DNA of 38,234 nt, taken from contig CAJVYK010000001.1 of NCBI GenBank assembly GCA_913009865.1, positions 1 to 38,234 of the forward strand, read 5' to 3'. The DNA comes from an uncultured bacterium. Lineage in GTDB: Bacteria; Planctomycetota; Phycisphaerae; Sedimentisphaerales; Anaerobacaceae. This document shows, in pieces, positions 9,265-17,762 of the stretch. The notes below the pieces were generated by a model. The model was not told the DNA's origin and did no database searches. It was given only the letters and a program-made list of their open reading frames with translations. The position numbers and the translations under genes are program-made. Each line of letters begins with the position of its first letter. Positions within the stretch are counted from its first letter, which is position 1.

Positions 9265-10823
9265 AACAATTCACTTCCTTCAAGTATTTGTTCCGCTCTT
9301 TTGAGTAATTCAATCGCTGAGTTAAAATTTACTTTTTCCCGGCTAACCTTTGCTTCTAACAAGAGTGTATTCACTGTAGGCCGATGCCGGTTGACTTCGC
9401 AACTGAGCTTAGCTGCTTTGGTGTGGCTGCCAGCTTTGAAAAAAGCCTTCGCGGCCAGTGTTTTCATCCATAGCTGGTTCTGGTGATGTTCGGCAATATA
9501 TTCGAATAGCTGGGCTGCCTGGGCCCAGTTACCGTCTTTTTCCGCTGACCGGGCTTGTTGAAGCAACTGGTCAAACTGAAAGGGGATTTCTTCAGGACGC
9601 AATTGTCTTATTACAATACCGGCGGCTTTCAGAGATTCGCAAATTGACAAATGTGGAAAGCTTTCCCGAGCGTACTTTAAGTCATCTTTTTTTACTACCA
9701 CCGCCCAGAGCATATCCGTTGAACCTTCCAGTTCAAATCCTTCGCGAGCATCCGAATTGTTAATCAGAGCGTAAAGCGGGTCCTCTATCCACATTTCCTC
9801 TATGTCAAAGCCGCTTGGTACGATGACAATATACTCGCCATCGCATACGGCCAGGGCTGTATCGATCCGCTTGGTACTGGAGGCGGGAAAGTTGACCGGT
9901 ACGTTGATTATGTTTGGCATATCTGTGTTGAGCTTGTTGAAATCGGTATGCGGCAGCGGAAGATAAATTTTGTACGGATAGAAAGTGTGCCTCCAGATAG
10001 AGCCGATGGTTTTTCCCGCCTGTTTGTTCAGCCGATCCGGAGAAAAAATGATGGACATATCCTTAATCTTTGTCCAGGGCTTGGCCGGCCTTGTGGTTCG
10101 TATCGTCAGAAGGTTCTTTAGATACTCGTTTTCATCTTTGCGCTGCTGAACTGATATTCTGTCGGATTCGCCGACAGGGCTGTAAAATTCGCCCGTGATT
10201 TCGCAGACGTGATGAAAATCCGAAAAGAAAGCCAGCCGACGGGTTATGTCCCAGTCGATTAGAACGTTGAGCTGTTCATTATAAAGACCTGTCTTTTCAA
10301 GCAGGTCTCTGCGGTGCATCAAGCTTACGTGCAGGGCGTGATTGAAGTAGAGCATAAGAAAACGGTCGAAATCACGGCTGATTTCAACGACCTTGCTTAA
10401 GACCTGCCGGCTGCCGTCCGGAGAAACTTTACAATATGCTTTGTACAGGTCGCTGTACGCAACCTGGCAGTCGCTTCTGTTTTCCAGAGCATCAACCAAC
10501 GTTTCGATATGATGGGGATAATATAAATCGTCGTCGTCAAGATAGGCGATGTATTTTCCCTCGGCTCGGGCTAACGCTTCGTTGAGCGAGAAGGCCTTGC
10601 CGTGATTTTCCTTCCTGTTGATAAATATTATCCGTTGGTCGTTAAATGAATTAACTATATCGCTTACGTCTTCACCGCCGTCGTTGATTACAATAACCTG
10701 GAGATTTCTGTAACTCTGGTGCAAAGCGCTTGCCAGAGCCACAGACAGGTACCGGGGCCGATTAAAAGTCGGGACGAGCACGCTGACCATCGGCCCAGTC
10801 TTGCTCTCTATGTCTTTGGCCAT
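9255..10823 (-). CDS. GT2 glycosyltransferase with C-terminal TPR region
   Basis: 522 residues. The first 230 or so form a GT-A family-2 domain: SVLVPTFNRPRYLSVALASA start, VIVINDGGED nucleotide site, LDDDDLYYPHH metal site near residue 95, and an inverting-GT-like LIDWDITRRL stretch. The middle (about 240-400) is a second, poorly recognised alpha/beta region. Residues about 415-522 form TPR-like helix pairs (SAEKDGNWAQAAQLFEYIAEH and so on). GT plus TPR fusions are well known in protein O-glycosyltransferases, where the repeats bind the acceptor protein, so direct transfer to a flagellar protein is plausible. The ATG at 10823 has only a weak purine stretch upstream and lies 8 bp after the TPR-GT4 gene. 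Confidence 0.86.
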   Translation of the reverse strand: MAKDIESKTGPMVSVLVPTFNRPRYLSVALASALHQSYRNLQVIVINDGGEDVSDIVNSFNDQRIIFINRKENHGKAFSLNEALARAEGKYIAYLDDDDLYYPHHIETLVDALENRSDCQVAYSDLYKAYCKVSPDGSRQVLSKVVEISRDFDRFLMLYFNHALHVSLMHRRDLLEKTGLYNEQLNVLIDWDITRRLAFFSDFHHVCEITGEFYSPVGESDRISVQQRKDENEYLKNLLTIRTTRPAKPWTKIKDMSIIFSPDRLNKQAGKTIGSIWRHTFYPYKIYLPLPHTDFNKLNTDMPNIINVPVNFPASSTKRIDTALAVCDGEYIVIVPSGFDIEEMWIEDPLYALINNSDAREGFELEGSTDMLWAVVVKKDDLKYARESFPHLSICESLKAAGIVIRQLRPEEIPFQFDQLLQQARSAEKDGNWAQAAQLFEYIAEHHQNQLWMKTLAAKAFFKAGSHTKAAKLSCEVNRHRPTVNTLLLEAKVSREKVNFNSAIELLKRAEQILEGSELLWT

Positions 10824-10831
10824 ATCAAAAA

Positions 10832-12289
10832 CTATCCAAGTCGATTTTCAACCGGCAATTGGAAATCACCAACAGGCAATTTATCTGAATCCATCTCGGC
10901 TTCAAATTGGGTAAAAATTTCGTTGATTTTGCGCAACTGTTCTTTCAGAGGGTAATTTTCTTCTACGAATCTGCGGTACTTCCGCGGCTCGTATGTACCG
11001 GAGAGAATCTGCTCACAGAATTCTTCGGAAATGTTAAATAGAAACTGCGGCGGGAAAATCTGGTCTGCTCCCGGGAAATTGTGGATAACCGGTTTCAATC
11101 CGCAGGCCATACCTTCCAGCAATCCCATACCCTGAGATTCTGCGATGCTGGCTGAGACGATGTAGTGTTTATTCTCAAGCCAGGAATTTATATCTTCCTG
11201 CCAGCCGTCAAAAAACACCACATCTGTGAGTTCAAGTGCTTTACAGATATGCCTGATATACTGTTCGAGCATTGGGTCCTGGAAAGTTCCCGCAAAGAAC
11301 AGCTTATATTCAGAGTCAATGTAGTGCAGCTTCTGCATACACTGCAGAAGGGATACAGGGTTCTTTCTCATATTCAGATAGCCCACACAGGCCAGATTCT
11401 TGCCGGGCTGTCTCTCAATGAACTTGAACTTATCGAAGTTGACGCCGTTGGGAATCGTGACAACCCGCGTGCGACTTTCGATATCGGGCACTTGTTTAAT
11501 CAGTGCGTCTTTGACAAACGAGTTGCCAACGGTGATGAGTGTATCTATGTTCTCCCACCGGACCCGGCTCGGCCAGTTCTGGTAGGCCTCGAAACGGTGA
11601 AGCCGGACAATATTTTTGCAGACTTTCGGCAGTTTTGAGGCCTCTGCAACTACATCGGTACACCACTCAAACCAGGCTATGTCACTGGCCTTCATTAGTT
11701 CATACATCTGGTCGATACTTTGGTTCCCGGAAAGCTGTACCTGATATCGAGATTCGGTGAATTCGTAAATATCCGTCAGAAACTTTACATCGCCGCTTAA
11801 TCCGCAGAAGAATGCGATTTTGCCTCTTTTAGAGCGAATCACTTCAATCATCGGCTTGAGAATTTCCTGGTCGGGCCAGTTTGTCAGTGAACGGAGCAGC
11901 ATTTCGATGGCGTCGGCCTTATTGTCCTGATTTAGAAATACATTAGCGGTTCTGTTAAGTACATCAGCATTCAATATGCCCATTCGCTCCATATCGTCGA
12001 AAAGCTGTACCGCTTCGTTTGCTCTCCCGAGAGCAAGATATGCCTCTACCAGATTCCAGATTATCTCAGGGCTGTCGCTCTGCAGGGCCCTGGCTTTGAC
12101 AAAATGATTGATGGCTTCGTCCGAGCGGCCCAGGCAGTGGAGAATTGCTCCCGCATCGTTCAGGGCCTGCGCATCATCCGACGCTGTGCGAAGATGTTCT
12201 TGAATACAGTCGAGAGCTTCGCTGTGCCTGCCGGCCTCGGCTAATTCCAAACCTCTCTGGTAATGATTCGATTTTGTCCCCATTGTCAT
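10832..12289 (-). CDS. TPR-GT4 glycosyltransferase (GT-B fold)
   Basis: 485 residues with the reverse order of its neighbour: TPR repeats at about 8-135, then a GT-B retaining glycosyltransferase (family 4-like) at about 157-460. The C-terminal Rossmann half shows the expected features: IPNGVNFDKF (about 279-288), ACVGYLNMRKNP, VVFFDGW, and the donor-binding EX7E motif at E384 and E392 (ESQGMGLLE, then GMACGLKPV). No signal peptide or membrane helix, so it should act in the cytoplasm. The ATG at 12289 is preceded by GGAG about 8 bases away; a second ATG two codons in is possible. It is the first gene of the island, 222 bp after flgL. Probable role: first sugar or protein-linked transfer in flagellar glycosylation. 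Confidence 0.87.
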   Translation of the reverse strand: MTMGTKSNHYQRGLELAEAGRHSEALDCIQEHLRTASDDAQALNDAGAILHCLGRSDEAINHFVKARALQSDSPEIIWNLVEAYLALGRANEAVQLFDDMERMGILNADVLNRTANVFLNQDNKADAIEMLLRSLTNWPDQEILKPMIEVIRSKRGKIAFFCGLSGDVKFLTDIYEFTESRYQVQLSGNQSIDQMYELMKASDIAWFEWCTDVVAEASKLPKVCKNIVRLHRFEAYQNWPSRVRWENIDTLITVGNSFVKDALIKQVPDIESRTRVVTIPNGVNFDKFKFIERQPGKNLACVGYLNMRKNPVSLLQCMQKLHYIDSEYKLFFAGTFQDPMLEQYIRHICKALELTDVVFFDGWQEDINSWLENKHYIVSASIAESQGMGLLEGMACGLKPVIHNFPGADQIFPPQFLFNISEEFCEQILSGTYEPRKYRRFVEENYPLKEQLRKINEIFTQFEAEMDSDKLPVGDFQLPVENRLG

Positions 12290-12511
12290 CTGCCTTACTC
12301 CGTATTTACGTTACAGTCCTTAAAACAAGTTTTCTTTACAGACCTGCGGCTAAATGGCTATATAGCAACCATTACGCAAATTCTGTGCCGTCAGCCGAGA
12401 CGGGTATTTATTTGCGATTTCGCAGGTCCAAGTGCAAAATTTGTATAAATATCAAACATATATGTTGTTCAAACAATCATCTCTGAAGTTTTTCACGTTT
12501 ATCCTCAGCGG
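12290..12511. other. 222-bp gap between flgL and the glycosylation island
   Basis: This is the longest gap inside the leftward gene row. It has two short inverted repeats: CCGTC/GACGG around a 6-base loop at 12388-12403, and the perfect palindrome TGCGAAATCGCA at 12413-12424. A weak GG-N10-GC arrangement (TGGTTGCTATATAGC, minus strand) is present but lacks the TTGC element. No convincing terminator, promoter or coding sequence was seen, but the gap allows separate control of the island. Confidence 0.35.
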
Positions 12512-13699
12512 CTATCTGAGGAAATCCAGCAGCGACATAGACATAAGTTTTCCAGCTACGGACAACGACATCTGGTAAAGAACCTGACGGCGAGACATAT
12601 CTATTGCTATTTGAGCAATGTCAGCTTCCTGCAAACGAGTTACTTCATCCTCAGTGTCGTACTTCAGATTTTTTAGACTATCTTTGAGATTGTCCAGGAA
12701 ACCAATTTTTGACCCCGCAGAAACAGATTTTTGTAACAAAAGATTGCTTATCTCTTTCAGTGAATCCAACGAATTATCCTGTAGCTGCTGCAATTGAGCA
12801 TCGGAAAGCTCTCTATCGTTCTCAAGTATGTCCCGGATGGTAATAAGCGTATTGAATGCGTCATAAGTTCCGGGTATGCGTACCAACTCAACTCCCGTAC
12901 TGTTTATTCCGGTAGTGTCAACGTAGAGAACCTGTCCGGTTCGCGAATCCGTTACAAGCTGGTTGGTCTCTCCGCCGGCGGGGACGGTTATGTAGCTGGC
13001 TCCATCGTCAATAGAGAGTTTGTAATTGCTGCCATCGTGGATTACCGTCAGCCAGACATCGCCGGTAACACTCGGTGTCCCCGTGCCGGCTTTGGCGCCG
13101 GTATCACCCGGAAAGATGGGGCTGCTGCGATTGCTCGAACGAAAAATATTATCGCCTACATAAAGAGCACTGGACTGCACTCCGGGGGCCACCTCAATAT
13201 TGCGACCCTCGAGACTGCCCTGGTAGGTTACGCTGGTGATTTTCCCGTTAGTGCGCTCCACGGTATAGGGCGCCGAGGCCGTATCGCTTCCCCCAAAAAG
13301 GTATTGGTTATTATGTTTGGTATTAGCCAGTGAAACTATCTGCTCTAATATATCGTTGATACCCTCTGCTGTCCTTTCTCGTGCCTGGTCGTCATAGATG
13401 CCGCCGGAGATTTGAACCAGACGTAATTTCGTCTCCGCCAGAGATGACATCATATTCTCGATAATGGTGGAGGAAAGCTCCAGCGTACTAACAAGCTCCG
13501 AGAGGCCGTCTATATAATTTTCCATAGACCTTTGCTGAGAGTCGAGCCCTAAAACCTGGTACGCCGCAGATGGGTCATCAGAGGCCCGATTTATCCGCGA
13601 GCCGGTAGATGCCTGTTCCTGCAGGCGAGCCATCGCCTCGGCTTGAAAATTCAAAGAAAAGCTGATATTATTGTAAATATTACTCAGTGTTCCGCTCAT
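12512..13699 (-). CDS. flgL: Hook-filament junction protein FlgL (HAP3)
   Basis: FlgL is the flagellin-like second junction protein between hook and filament. The 395-residue product has the conserved N-terminal D0/D1 helices (SNIYNNISFSLNFQAEAMARLQEQASTGSRINRASDDPSAA, about residues 5-45) and the matching C-terminal helices (LQEADIAQIAIDMSRRQVLYQMSL, about 358-381). The beta-rich centre (about 130-290) is Gly/Thr-rich and variable, as in the family. Length is within the usual range. The ATG at 13699 has AGGGG six bases upstream. It follows flgK by 27 bp and is the last structural gene before the glycosylation island. The assignment over flagellin rests on the N-terminus and the flgK neighbour. 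Confidence 0.95.
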   Translation of the reverse strand: MSGTLSNIYNNISFSLNFQAEAMARLQEQASTGSRINRASDDPSAAYQVLGLDSQQRSMENYIDGLSELVSTLELSSTIIENMMSSLAETKLRLVQISGGIYDDQARERTAEGINDILEQIVSLANTKHNNQYLFGGSDTASAPYTVERTNGKITSVTYQGSLEGRNIEVAPGVQSSALYVGDNIFRSSNRSSPIFPGDTGAKAGTGTPSVTGDVWLTVIHDGSNYKLSIDDGASYITVPAGGETNQLVTDSRTGQVLYVDTTGINSTGVELVRIPGTYDAFNTLITIRDILENDRELSDAQLQQLQDNSLDSLKEISNLLLQKSVSAGSKIGFLDNLKDSLKNLKYDTEDEVTRLQEADIAQIAIDMSRRQVLYQMSLSVAGKLMSMSLLDFLR

Positions 13700-13726
13700 T
13701 GAGACCCCTGGAATAAACTCGGCTGT

Positions 13727-15691
13727 TTATATCAGTTCCATAATAGCTGATATTGACGATTGAATTGTGTTCATATATTTGGCCATTGCCTGGAACATCT
13801 GTTGGAAAATCAATAGCTGGGCAGCTTCATCGTTGATGTTGACACCGCTTATCTCGCTTTGCTGATTAGCGAGGTTTTGGACTAAGCCGGCGATGTTGTC
13901 CTGGCGCATCTGTTTAACGGAAAGCTGTTGACCGAGATTTGCAATCAGCCGGCGATAAAACTCTCCGGTCGTCAAGCCGTCCAAACTGCTCAGGGCTTCG
14001 TCCCTGGCGCCAACCAGCCGTAAAGCGTTGGCGTTATCCGTCATATCCGCACCCAGAGCCGTTGCTATAAGAGCCGGCGAATCGCTTATGTCCGAACAAA
14101 CCGCTATGTTCAGGGCGCTGTTGCCGGAAAAAAAGGTATTGATTCCAGCCGCAGCCAATACTCCCGAAGTATCGGTATTAGCAAACACATCGACCTCGAA
14201 GGTGTCGTTCGCGTTTAAGTCTCCGGTGCTAAGAGATATTCTGATTCCATCGCCTATATCGAGCATATCGCCCGCTGCATAACCTGCGCCGACATTGAGA
14301 GTAGTAACCACCTGGCCGTCACCGTTTTTCACCTCAAGCTGTAAGGTGCCATTGCCGACCGAACCGGTACCTATCACCGTAAACTGGAAAGTCTGGTTCT
14401 TCGTACCCGTGTAAATGCCGGAGGCAGATATAGTCGGCGGTGATGTCCCTGTAAGATTGCTTGCCGTCGGCGCAGACAGAACTGCGGGAAGGAAATCAAA
14501 TTTATAGTTTGTATCGGCCTGGATATGCAGCTTCGAAGAGGCCACCGAAGCAGTCAGGCCGGTAATGTTGTTCGTAATGTATGTGGCTATGGTGGTTAAT
14601 GAATCTGCCGATGCATCAATGTCAATTTCGTGGCGGGTTATCGCTCCAGTGCTGGTGTTCGTAACTCTTACGTATATTTTACCGTCAGTTACGGATGGAT
14701 TGAAATCGGCTAAATTTTCACTTGTCATTGTCCAGCCGGTCAGTTCGGTGAACGAGCCTTGTGAACCTACCGCCTGAACGTGGTATTGATTTATTTGCTG
14801 TATTATCCCACTTGCTAAATCGTCCATGTCGTTTTGAATTTCAGTGATAAGTTCATTTTTCAACGATAGTAATCCGCCGAGCCGACCGCCTTGCACGTCA
14901 CTGTTTACATTGTTGGCGCCGGTAACGGTAATGCCCAGACTGCCGTCTTCTTTTAGCCCCACCTCCAGTGCGGTAGCAGAAGCGCCTATCACTACAGGTG
15001 TTCCGGCAACGACGACATCGACCACGCCATAGTCTCTGTTCTGGGTCTGGACGCCAACCAATTCAGACAGTTCTGCTATGCACTGGTCCCTTTGGTCCCG
15101 CAAATTGTTGGCCTGTCCGCCACCTATTGACATCCTTTCTATGTTGTCGTTGAGTTCGGCAATCTGACTTGTCAGCGTGTTAATTCGTTCGACGGTATTT
15201 TCGGCTTCTAATTTAATCCGGGTTTGAAGCGAGGTCAGAAATTCTCCTAATGTTCTGAATTGACCAGCCATAGTCTGGCCAGCGGTTACAGCTTGATTTT
15301 GCCAAATGGTCTCTGTCGGGTGAGCGCTGAGGTCGCCCAACGCGTTGAAAAATTCGTCTATTGCTGCGTTCAAACCGTCTCCGGCTGAAAGCTCTCCAAA
15401 TGCGCTTTCAACGGTACGCAGCGTGGTAAATTCCTGTGAGACCTGCTCTAATGACGACTGCTGTCGGAGAATCTCCTGCTCCAAAAGGCCGTCTATTATC
15501 CTGGTAACGCTGGCAATATTGACGCCTCCCCCCAATAAAACAGGGCCGGCCTGTGATGAGTACGCAGGAGTCATATTTAATCTCTGGCGGTGATAGCCGT
15601 CAGTAGCCGCATTGGCAATATTATTGCCGATTATGTCAAGGGCTTTCTGGGCTGCATCAAGGCCGCTGATACCTATGGAGTAGTTCGACAT
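13727..15691 (-). CDS. flgK: Hook-filament junction protein FlgK (HAP1)
   Basis: FlgK caps the hook and joins it to FlgL. The 654-residue protein starts with the axial-protein rod signature (SIGISGLDAAQKALDIIGNN, then IANAATDGYHRQRLNMTP) and ends with the characteristic FlgK tail (SGVNINDEAAQLLIFQQMFQ and a MNTIQSSISAIM helix). A long coiled region (about 80-200) precedes a beta-rich centre of about 300 residues. It is longer than the roughly 550 residues of enteric FlgK, mostly through the central domains. ATG at 15691 with GGAG seven bases upstream; 29 bp after the FlgN chaperone gene, its expected partner. It is exported by the flagellar type III system, so no Sec signal is expected. Confidence 0.96.
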   Translation of the reverse strand: MSNYSIGISGLDAAQKALDIIGNNIANAATDGYHRQRLNMTPAYSSQAGPVLLGGGVNIASVTRIIDGLLEQEILRQQSSLEQVSQEFTTLRTVESAFGELSAGDGLNAAIDEFFNALGDLSAHPTETIWQNQAVTAGQTMAGQFRTLGEFLTSLQTRIKLEAENTVERINTLTSQIAELNDNIERMSIGGGQANNLRDQRDQCIAELSELVGVQTQNRDYGVVDVVVAGTPVVIGASATALEVGLKEDGSLGITVTGANNVNSDVQGGRLGGLLSLKNELITEIQNDMDDLASGIIQQINQYHVQAVGSQGSFTELTGWTMTSENLADFNPSVTDGKIYVRVTNTSTGAITRHEIDIDASADSLTTIATYITNNITGLTASVASSKLHIQADTNYKFDFLPAVLSAPTASNLTGTSPPTISASGIYTGTKNQTFQFTVIGTGSVGNGTLQLEVKNGDGQVVTTLNVGAGYAAGDMLDIGDGIRISLSTGDLNANDTFEVDVFANTDTSGVLAAAGINTFFSGNSALNIAVCSDISDSPALIATALGADMTDNANALRLVGARDEALSSLDGLTTGEFYRRLIANLGQQLSVKQMRQDNIAGLVQNLANQQSEISGVNINDEAAQLLIFQQMFQAMAKYMNTIQSSISAIMELI

Positions 15692-15720
15692 TTCTTAACT
15701 CCGTTTAGATTGGAAATTTT

Positions 15721-16242
15721 TCAAAAGCGCAAATTTACAAAAGCTGTGTCAGTCTGCCGTTTGGCGGCCCCGTTGGAATTGTAGTAAACTATCCCGGTGC
15801 CGCCGAGGTCGAAAATACTTTTCAAAAGCAGGCCGTTGAATCTGGCACAATCTGACAAAAGCAGTGCCGTGCTTAAATGCTCTTTCTTAAGCTCCTCAGT
15901 CAATACTCTTAATTTTGCCTTCCTCTCGGCTACTTGAGCTTTTTTTTCTTTTGGCAACGCAGCTTCGAGTCTGGACAGGGTCATTTGCCCGGGGTTACAG
16001 CCGAAAGCAATCGCCAATTCTTTTCGTAACGACTGTCGTTGTGATTCGCAGCTTCTGTAACGCTCCGAGGCAACCCGAATAGTCTCGAGCAGTTTACCCA
16101 GAGAGGTATCGTTACGCTTAACGACCAGACTGCGCAGTTCGTTCAATCGCAACGAACACTCTTGTATATGCTGAATGTCTTTGTCGAGACAAGTGAGCAG
16201 TTCGTCGATTTTATCTTCTATTTCAATAACCGCCTCTTTCAT
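15721..16242 (-). CDS. flgN: Flagellar export chaperone FlgN
   Basis: A 173-residue, mainly helical protein with long amphipathic coiled-coil stretches (about 1-60 and 95-140) and the usual FlgN-like tail (GGTGIVYYNSNGAAKRQTDT, then AFVNLRF). FlgN keeps FlgK and FlgL unfolded and delivers them to the export gate. Position supports this: it sits directly before flgK. Its ATG overlaps the flgJ stop codon in an ATGA, so translation is coupled. Slightly longer than enteric FlgN (about 140 residues). Sequence similarity in this family is always weak, so the call leans partly on gene order. Confidence 0.85.
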   Translation of the reverse strand: MKEAVIEIEDKIDELLTCLDKDIQHIQECSLRLNELRSLVVKRNDTSLGKLLETIRVASERYRSCESQRQSLRKELAIAFGCNPGQMTLSRLEAALPKEKKAQVAERKAKLRVLTEELKKEHLSTALLLSDCARFNGLLLKSIFDLGGTGIVYYNSNGAAKRQTDTAFVNLRF

Positions 16243-16583
16243 ATATTCTTATCCAGTGACTGTGTCGTTGTTTTTGCCTGGCTCGAATCGGTTAAAAATT
16301 TGTATATGTCCTTCCACATCCCGAAGCCGCCGTTGTTTGCGATGTCGCGGGCCAGGTACAGCCAGAATATCCCCTGAACCTGTCCGGATGCGCCATCTTT
16401 GTCAAAGCCCCAGTCCCCGATAGTATTTTTCATCTCGTTCAGCAGTTTATTGATAAAAACCGACTCAAAATCTTTGGCTATTTGTTTCTTCTTCTCTTCC
16501 GAAATACCATCGAGCTTGCCTAAATCCCGCAGGGGACTCGGCGGTGAAACGGCTCCGGTTAATATCAATTTGGCGCTATCCAT
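16239..16583 (-). CDS. flgJ: FlgJ rod-capping domain protein (no peptidoglycan hydrolase domain)
   Basis: A 114-residue protein that matches only the N-terminal rod-binding half of enteric FlgJ: IAKDFESVFINKLLNEM (about 35-51), a GxxGQVQGIFWLYLARDIANNG helix (about 67-88), then GFGMWKDIYKFL. FlgJ caps the growing rod in the periplasm. The C-terminal muramidase found in gamma- and beta-proteobacteria is absent, which is usual outside those groups, so another enzyme must open the cell wall. ATG at 16583 with GGAG eight bases upstream. It lies between flgI and flgN, the normal place. Confidence 0.92.
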   Translation of the reverse strand: MDSAKLILTGAVSPPSPLRDLGKLDGISEEKKKQIAKDFESVFINKLLNEMKNTIGDWGFDKDGASGQVQGIFWLYLARDIANNGGFGMWKDIYKFLTDSSQAKTTTQSLDKNI

Positions 16584-16615
16584 TAGAGTTACTCCGCCGT
16601 AAGGCGTCCTGTGGC

Positions 16616-17752
16616 CTACATTATTTCCAGCTTAGCTTGAAGAGCGCCGGCTTTTTTCAAGGCGTTGAATATCGCTATGAGGTCTGTTGGCGTCGCTCCT
16701 ATGGCATTGAGGGTTTTAGCCAGGTCTGAGACGGTAACCGTCCGTGGCACAGAAATCAGAAATCCTTCCGGCTCTTCGACTCCTATTATTGTTTCCGGGA
16801 CAACTTCGGTCGTGCCGGCATCAGAGAAAGGCGCTGTGGGCTGGGAGACGTTTGCGGTTTCTTTGATTTTTACAACAAGACTGCCCTGGGAAATCGCCAC
16901 CGCCGATATGCCGACGTTCTCTCCGACCACAATGGTGCCGGTGCGTTCGTTAATAACCACTACCGCAGGGATATCGACCTTCACTTCAAACTTTGTAATA
17001 TCATCGATAAAGCCGGCTATACCTGTCTGACTGATTTCGCTGGGCACTTTGATTTTGATAGTGCCGGGGTCAACTACTGCTGTACTGTCCGGGAAGAGTC
17101 GATTAACGGCTATTCTGATTCGCTCGGCAGTTGAAAAATCATTGTTTCTAAGGTTAAGCGTGATAAACCTGTGGCCCGCAATGTATTCGACAAAGCTGGC
17201 AATTTCGGCCTTTTCAACGATTGCGCCGGAAGGTATTCGGCCGACCGTCTGGTGATTTTTCGTAATCGAGGACTTGTCACCCGATGCCGTCCAGCCGCCA
17301 ATCGAGACGCCTCCCTGAGCTACAGCATATACCTGGCCGTCAAGACCTTTTAGTGGCGTTGCCAAAAGCATTCCGCCCTGAAGACTTTTGGCATCTGCTA
17401 CAGAAGAGACGTCAACATCTATGCGAGATCCCTGGCGGGCAAAAGGCCCCAGTTCTGTCGTTACCATAACAATTGCGATGTTACCGCCGGTCAAATCGCC
17501 GGGAGAAAGAACCAGTCCGGAATCTCTGAATATGTTCGTCAGCATTTGCTGCGACGGCAGGGTGCTGTCACCAGTGCCGGCCAGACCTATAACCAGGCCG
17601 AGACCGGTGAGCGGGTTACCGCGAATCCCTTGAATGTCAACAATGTCTTTTATTCGCTCGCACCGCCCAGTTCCAACTGCACTTAGTAAGATTAAAAACA
17701 AAAGCGTAAAATTGATTATTGATAATTGATTATAGATTTTTCTGCTCTTCAC
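16616..17752 (-). CDS. flgI: Flagellar P-ring protein FlgI
   Basis: FlgI forms the periplasmic ring around the rod. The mature part begins near ERIKDIVDIQGIRGNPLTG and carries the family blocks GLVIGLAGTGD and NIAIVMVTTELGPFARQGS, with a C-terminal TVSDLAKTLNAIGATPTDLI stretch. A Sec signal peptide precedes it (NFTLLFLILLSAVGTGRC). I chose the GTG at 17752: AGGAAACG lies eight bases upstream and the flgH stop codon just precedes that site. The same frame extends upstream to a TTG at 17785, which would overlap flgH and has poorer spacing. Oddly, the codons for the start of the signal peptide (KIYNQLSIIN) come from an AT-rich 'word' found repeatedly between genes here (bases about 17711-17736). 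Confidence 0.94.
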   Translation of the reverse strand: MKSRKIYNQLSIINFTLLFLILLSAVGTGRCERIKDIVDIQGIRGNPLTGLGLVIGLAGTGDSTLPSQQMLTNIFRDSGLVLSPGDLTGGNIAIVMVTTELGPFARQGSRIDVDVSSVADAKSLQGGMLLATPLKGLDGQVYAVAQGGVSIGGWTASGDKSSITKNHQTVGRIPSGAIVEKAEIASFVEYIAGHRFITLNLRNNDFSTAERIRIAVNRLFPDSTAVVDPGTIKIKVPSEISQTGIAGFIDDITKFEVKVDIPAVVVINERTGTIVVGENVGISAVAISQGSLVVKIKETANVSQPTAPFSDAGTTEVVPETIIGVEEPEGFLISVPRTVTVSDLAKTLNAIGATPTDLIAIFNALKKAGALQAKLEIM

Positions 17753-17762
17753 TTTTCGTTTC

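Noticed and set aside
12345..12375. Weak sigma-54-like site (TGGTTGCTATATAGC, minus strand) before the TPR-GT4 gene
   Set aside because: GG-N10-GC spacing is right, but -24 lacks CAC and -12 lacks TTGC; the two real sites are far better.
12794..13333. 179-codon plus-strand frame inside flgL
   Set aside because: Antisense to a well-supported flgL; no ribosome site or domain.
12512..13699. flgL considered as a flagellin gene
   Set aside because: The N-terminal sequence, position right after flgK and length fit HAP3; flagellin is expected elsewhere.
16239..16583. flgJ considered as a truncated or broken gene
   Set aside because: The rod-binding domain is complete and single-domain FlgJ is normal outside beta- and gamma-proteobacteria.
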